A stretch of 64,000 nt of DNA, from contig NZ_VFMS01000001.1 of assembly GCF_006715165.1 (NCBI RefSeq), forward strand, positions 1,550,001 to 1,614,000, written 5' to 3'. The notes beneath the pieces are model-generated. The model was not told where the DNA came from, searched no databases, and saw nothing but the letters and a program-made list of their open reading frames with translations. This document shows, piece by piece, positions 60,794-64,000 of this stretch (position 1 is its first letter; every line of letters begins with the position of its first letter). Origin of the DNA: Arthrobacter sp. SLBN-122. GTDB lineage: Bacteria; Actinomycetota; Actinomycetes; Actinomycetales; Micrococcaceae. Both the position numbers and the translations under genes were made by a program.

Positions 60794-62167
60794 ATGTCTT
60801 CCCACACTGTCCAGGACCACCAGCATTCCCCACACCCGCCCAAACAGTCGTCCCGGTTCGGGCGTCTGATCCGTGAACTCTGGTTCCAGGTACTCCTCGG
60901 AGGAGTCCTCGGCATCCTCGTAGGCATGTTCATCCCGCAGGTCGGCTCGCAGCTGACCCCGCTCAGCGACTGGTTCATCGCCCTGGTCAAGATGATCATC
61001 ATCCCGGTCGTCTTCTGCGTCGTCACCCTCGGCGTTGCGTCCATGGACAGCCTCCGCAAAGCAGGACGAATCGGCATCAAGGCCCTCGGTTACTTCATCG
61101 TCCTCTCCCTCATCTCGATGCTCATCGGCCTGCTCGTCGCCAACATCTTCCACCCCGGCGACGGCATGAACATCGACGTGTCCAAGCTGAACGCCGACAA
61201 AATCCCCGGCGCCGGCAAGAGCTTTGACGGCATCGAGTTCGTCACCAGCCTGATCCCCACGTCATTCTTCGGCGCCCTCACCAGCAGCGCCATCCCGGCC
61301 GCCCTCCTGGTCTCCATCGTCTTCGGCGCAGCACTGAACCTCTCGGGCGAATCCGGTGTCCTGCTCACCGGCGGCATCCGCGCCCTATCCACCGTTATTT
61401 TCCGGATCGTTGGCTGGCTCATGCGCCTGGCACCCATCGGCACCTTCGGCGCCCTCGCCGCTACCGTGGCCAAGTACGGGGCCACCAGCCTTCAGCAGCT
61501 CGGCTTCCTCATCCTGCTCTTCACCGCCACCTGCATCGTTTACGTCCTCGTCGTCCTCGGCATCATCGCCCGGACCTGCGGCCTGAACATCTTCACCGTC
61601 ATGCGCTACTTCAAAGACGAGCTCCTGATCGCCCTGGCAACATGCTCCAGCGAGGCCGTCCTCCCGCAGGTCATGAAGAAGCTCGAAAACATGGGCGTCG
61701 GCAAGCCGACCGTCGGCATCGTCATCCCATCCGCGTTCTCCTTCAACCTCGACGGATCCGCGATCTACCTGACCATGGCATCCGTCTTCCTGGCCCAGGC
61801 CGTCGGGATCCACCTCTCCTGGGAACAGCAGCTGGCCATGGTCGGCATCATGATGATTTCCAGCAAGGGAACAGCCGGCGTCGCCGGCGGAGCCTTCATC
61901 GTGCTCGCCGGCTCCCTGGGAGCCGTCAGCGCGATCCCCACCGCGGCCCTCGCCCTCATCGTCGGCGTTGACCGCCTCCTGAACGAAGGCCGCGTCTTCA
62001 TCAACGTCATCGGCAACGTGCTGGCAACAGTCGTCGTCGGCAAATGGGAGAAAGACTTCGACCTGGCACAGGCCCGCGACGTGATACACGCATCGGGTCG
62101 AAAGAAAAACGAACTCCCGGCAAGGACGGCCGACCACGTCGAGACCGAGACGGTCGACGCCCACTAA
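60794..62167 (+). CDS. dicarboxylate:cation symporter (DctA/GltP family)
   Basis: A 457-aa DAACS-family protein. FIALVKMIIIPVVFCVVTLG, AIPAALLVSIVFGAAL, LATCSSEAVLPQVMKKLENM and PSAFSFNLDGSAIYLTMASV with the substrate-binding loops match DctA. It probably imports tartrate or related dicarboxylates with Na+ or H+. ATG 60794 follows AAAGGAG. It belongs to the tartrate operon. Confidence 0.92.
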   Translation: MSSHTVQDHQHSPHPPKQSSRFGRLIRELWFQVLLGGVLGILVGMFIPQVGSQLTPLSDWFIALVKMIIIPVVFCVVTLGVASMDSLRKAGRIGIKALGYFIVLSLISMLIGLLVANIFHPGDGMNIDVSKLNADKIPGAGKSFDGIEFVTSLIPTSFFGALTSSAIPAALLVSIVFGAALNLSGESGVLLTGGIRALSTVIFRIVGWLMRLAPIGTFGALAATVAKYGATSLQQLGFLILLFTATCIVYVLVVLGIIARTCGLNIFTVMRYFKDELLIALATCSSEAVLPQVMKKLENMGVGKPTVGIVIPSAFSFNLDGSAIYLTMASVFLAQAVGIHLSWEQQLAMVGIMMISSKGTAGVAGGAFIVLAGSLGAVSAIPTAALALIVGVDRLLNEGRVFINVIGNVLATVVVGKWEKDFDLAQARDVIHASGRKKNELPARTADHVETETVDAH

Positions 62168-62175
62168 ACCCTGTC

Positions 62176-62206
62176 AGGGCCGCCTCTCTCCCCGGGGGGC
62201 GGCCCT
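62176..62206. terminator. hairpin after the symporter gene
   Basis: AGGGCCGCC/GGCGGCCCT with a 13-nt loop. There is no T run, so partial readthrough into the next gene is likely. Confidence 0.45.
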
Positions 62207-62266
62207 GCCCGGTGCGTACTTCACCCAGCACCAGCCCACCGCTATACCGACGAGGAACACCACACC

Positions 62267-63214
62267 ATGGCCCGGCGCATACTCATCACTACCGACTACC
62301 TGCACGCCGGAGATGCCGTCTACGACCTCCTCCGCGACCATGGCCTGGAACCCGTCTACGCACCGTCCAGAGGCTCACGGACACTGGAGGAACGCCGCTC
62401 GTTGTTCGACGGCATCTCCGGAGCCATCCTCGCCAGCGAACCGGTCACCGCCGACATGCTCTCCGCCGCCGCATCCCTGAAAGTCATCGCCCGCAGCGGC
62501 GTGGGATACGACTCCATCGACGTCGAGGCCGCGGCCGCACAAGGAATCAAGGTCTGCAACGCCCCGGGCACCAACCACCACTCCGTCGCCGAACTGGCCA
62601 TCGGACTGATCATCATGTCCGCACGCCGCCTACTGGAGGTCACCACCGCCGTCCGCCACGGCCGCTGGCCCCGGGAAGCCGGCCACGAACTGCGCGGATC
62701 CACTCTCGGCATCATCGGCTACGGTCCCAGCGGACGCGCCACCGCGAACCTGGGCGCAGCGCTCGGCATGAACGTGCTGGTCAGCACCGCCCACCCGGAC
62801 CCAGCAAACACCACATTCCAGTACACGGATCTCGACACCGTCATCGCCAGCGCCGACTACCTCTCCCTGCATACCCGCGGAGGCCAAAGCCCCCGCAAAC
62901 TCATCGACGCGCCCCGGCTGCAAACAATGAAACCCACCGCGGTCCTCATCAACACCGCACGCGGCTCCCTCGTGGACGAACAAGCCTTGGCCAAAGCACT
63001 CTCCGACGGAACCATCGCCGGCGCCGCGCTGGACGTACTCGAGAGCGAACCCCTACCCGACGACAGCCCTCTACGCGGCCTGGACAACCTGGTCATCACC
63101 TCCCACCTCGCCGGACAAACGATCGAGGCACGGGCACGGGCCGGCCTGGCAGCCGCACACGCCGTCATCGACGTCCTCGAAAACCGCGAACCGGCCCACC
63201 CGGTCGATCGCTAA
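62267..63214 (+). CDS. NAD-dependent 2-hydroxyacid dehydrogenase
   Basis: A 315-aa D-isomer-specific 2-hydroxyacid dehydrogenase. SGVGYDSIDVEAAAAQGIKV, Rossmann GxGxxG LGIIGYGPSGRATANLGAAL, catalytic Arg in LINTARGSLVDEQAL, Glu in ESEPLPDDSPLRG and His in ITSHLAGQTIEARA. In this operon it may reduce hydroxypyruvate or tartronate semialdehyde made from tartrate; the substrate is inferred. ATG 62267 follows GAGGA. Confidence 0.88.
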   Translation: MARRILITTDYLHAGDAVYDLLRDHGLEPVYAPSRGSRTLEERRSLFDGISGAILASEPVTADMLSAAASLKVIARSGVGYDSIDVEAAAAQGIKVCNAPGTNHHSVAELAIGLIIMSARRLLEVTTAVRHGRWPREAGHELRGSTLGIIGYGPSGRATANLGAALGMNVLVSTAHPDPANTTFQYTDLDTVIASADYLSLHTRGGQSPRKLIDAPRLQTMKPTAVLINTARGSLVDEQALAKALSDGTIAGAALDVLESEPLPDDSPLRGLDNLVITSHLAGQTIEARARAGLAAAHAVIDVLENREPAHPVDR

Positions 63215-63250
63215 CCCCAAACACCCGACAACGACGAAGAAGGTTCCCTG

Positions 63251-64000
63251 ATGTCGAAACCCCACCGCATCGCAGTCATTCCCGGCGACGGAATCGGCAC
63301 CGAAGTCGTACCCGAAGGACTGCGCGTCCTGGACGCCGCAGCCTCAGCCTTCGACCTCAACCTCAAATACGAGCACTTCGATTACGCCTCGGCTGACTAC
63401 TACACCCGGCACGGCAAAATGCTGCCCGACGGGTGGTTCGAGGAACTAAACCAGTTCGACTCCATCTTCTTCGGCGCCGTCGGCTGGCCCGACGTCGTCC
63501 CTGACCACGTATCGCTGTGGGGAAGCCTGCTGCAGTTCCGCCGGCATTTCGACCAGTACGTCAGCCTGCGCCCGGTCAAGCTCCTTCCCGGGGTGCCCAG
63601 CCCCCTGACCGGCCGCGTCCCGGGCGACGTGGACTTCTACGTCGTGCGCGAAAACACCGAAGGCGAATACTCCAGCATCGGTGGGAAAATCTTCGAAGGC
63701 ACCGACCGCGAAACCGTGGTCCAGGAAACCGTCATGACCCGCACCGGCGTGGACCGGATCCTCAAGTACGCCTTCGACCTCGCCCAAAGCCGGCCCAAGA
63801 AGCACCTGACCTCCGCCACGAAGAGCAACGGCATCTCCATCACCATGCCCTACTGGGACGAACGCGTGGAAGCCATGGCGAAGGGTTTCAAGGACCTGAA
63901 GGTCGACAAATACCACATCGACATCCTGGCCGCGAACTTCGTCATGCACCCGGACTGGTTCGACGTCGTCGTCGCCAGCAACCTCTTCGGCGACATCCTT
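63251..64000 (+). CDS. tartrate dehydrogenase / D-malate dehydrogenase (partial, cut by window end)
   Basis: At least 250 residues of an isopropylmalate-dehydrogenase-type beta-decarboxylating enzyme. IAVIPGDGIGTEVVPEGLRV, FFGAVGWPDVVPDHVSLWG, FRRHFDQYVSLRPVKLLPGV and DFYVVRENTEGEYSSIGGKI match TtuC/DmlA-type tartrate dehydrogenase. It starts at ATG 63251 after GAAGAAGG. The 3' end lies outside the window. It oxidises tartrate or D-malate with NAD+. Confidence 0.9.
   Translation, partial: MSKPHRIAVIPGDGIGTEVVPEGLRVLDAAASAFDLNLKYEHFDYASADYYTRHGKMLPDGWFEELNQFDSIFFGAVGWPDVVPDHVSLWGSLLQFRRHFDQYVSLRPVKLLPGVPSPLTGRVPGDVDFYVVRENTEGEYSSIGGKIFEGTDRETVVQETVMTRTGVDRILKYAFDLAQSRPKKHLTSATKSNGISITMPYWDERVEAMAKGFKDLKVDKYHIDILAANFVMHPDWFDVVVASNLFGDIL

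Noticed and set aside
1..64000. CRISPR arrays, rRNA genes, insertion sequences and prophage genes
   Set aside because: I looked for regularly spaced repeats, rRNA cores and transposase or phage motifs and found none in the window.

Overview
The window is high-GC DNA with tightly packed genes. The gene content points to an actinobacterium of the Micrococcaceae, close to Arthrobacter or Pseudarthrobacter: an actinobacterial HTH-MurA fusion, mycobacterial-type Dcd, a six-gene Mrp antiporter, TANNNT -10 boxes placed right before start codons, and many GTG/TTG starts. I see no rRNA, CRISPR, transposase, integrase or phage structural gene. This looks like a chromosomal segment rich in transport and catabolism, with one scarred accessory stretch at about 55.8-58.6 kb. 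Layout from left to right: (1) 0-3.3 kb, a small membrane protein, a YbdK-type carboxylate-amine ligase and an HTH-fused MurA. (2) 3.4-6.6 kb, a YkoE-YkoD-YkoC thiamine/HMP ECF transporter behind a clear TPP riboswitch, all on the minus strand. (3) 6.6-10.2 kb, a UPF0303 protein, then a coupled cluster (22-codon ORF, haem-oxygenase-like diiron enzyme, glycosyltransferase, CDGSH iron-sulfur protein), then DUF4235. (4) 10.2-20 kb, the mrpACDEFG operon with MrpA-MrpB fused, an MFS transporter, and a KhtT/KhtU-like cation:proton antiporter; together this is a pH and cation homeostasis block. (5) 20-27.7 kb, dcd, a secreted CAP/FG-GAP protein, an SRPBCC protein behind a degenerate TPP-riboswitch-like leader, tRNA-Gly(CCC), a lysine-rich mini-protein coupled to a carboxyethylornithine-synthase-like gene, and a divergent LysR/MFS pair. 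(6) 27.7-34.1 kb, a proline-utilisation block: putA, an amino-acid permease and a divergent LysR regulator that share an 18-bp motif. (7) 34.2-44.9 kb, panD, an AEC carrier, a sarcosine-oxidase-family enzyme, a DHA2 exporter, carbonyl/flavin oxidoreductases, a large secreted coiled-coil protein and an orphan lipoprotein amino-acid-binding protein. (8) 45.2-51 kb, a choline-to-betaine operon (TetR/BetI-like regulator, BetB, BetA, APC permease) with two palindromic operators over a leaderless promoter. (9) 51-58.6 kb, a WS/DGAT protein, a DUF4430-like lipoprotein coupled to an ECF transporter fused into a single four-domain chain, an FdhA-like zinc dehydrogenase behind a structured leader, a fossil 3' copy of the ECF gene, and a probably 5'-truncated DUF6994-like gene. 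(10) 58.6-64 kb, a D-tartrate catabolic operon (FCD/GntR regulator, D-tartrate dehydratase, DctA-type symporter, 2-hydroxyacid dehydrogenase, tartrate dehydrogenase cut by the window end). Its regulatory region has three identical palindromes spaced exactly 65 bp apart. All functional names come from motif and family recognition by eye; nothing was searched.
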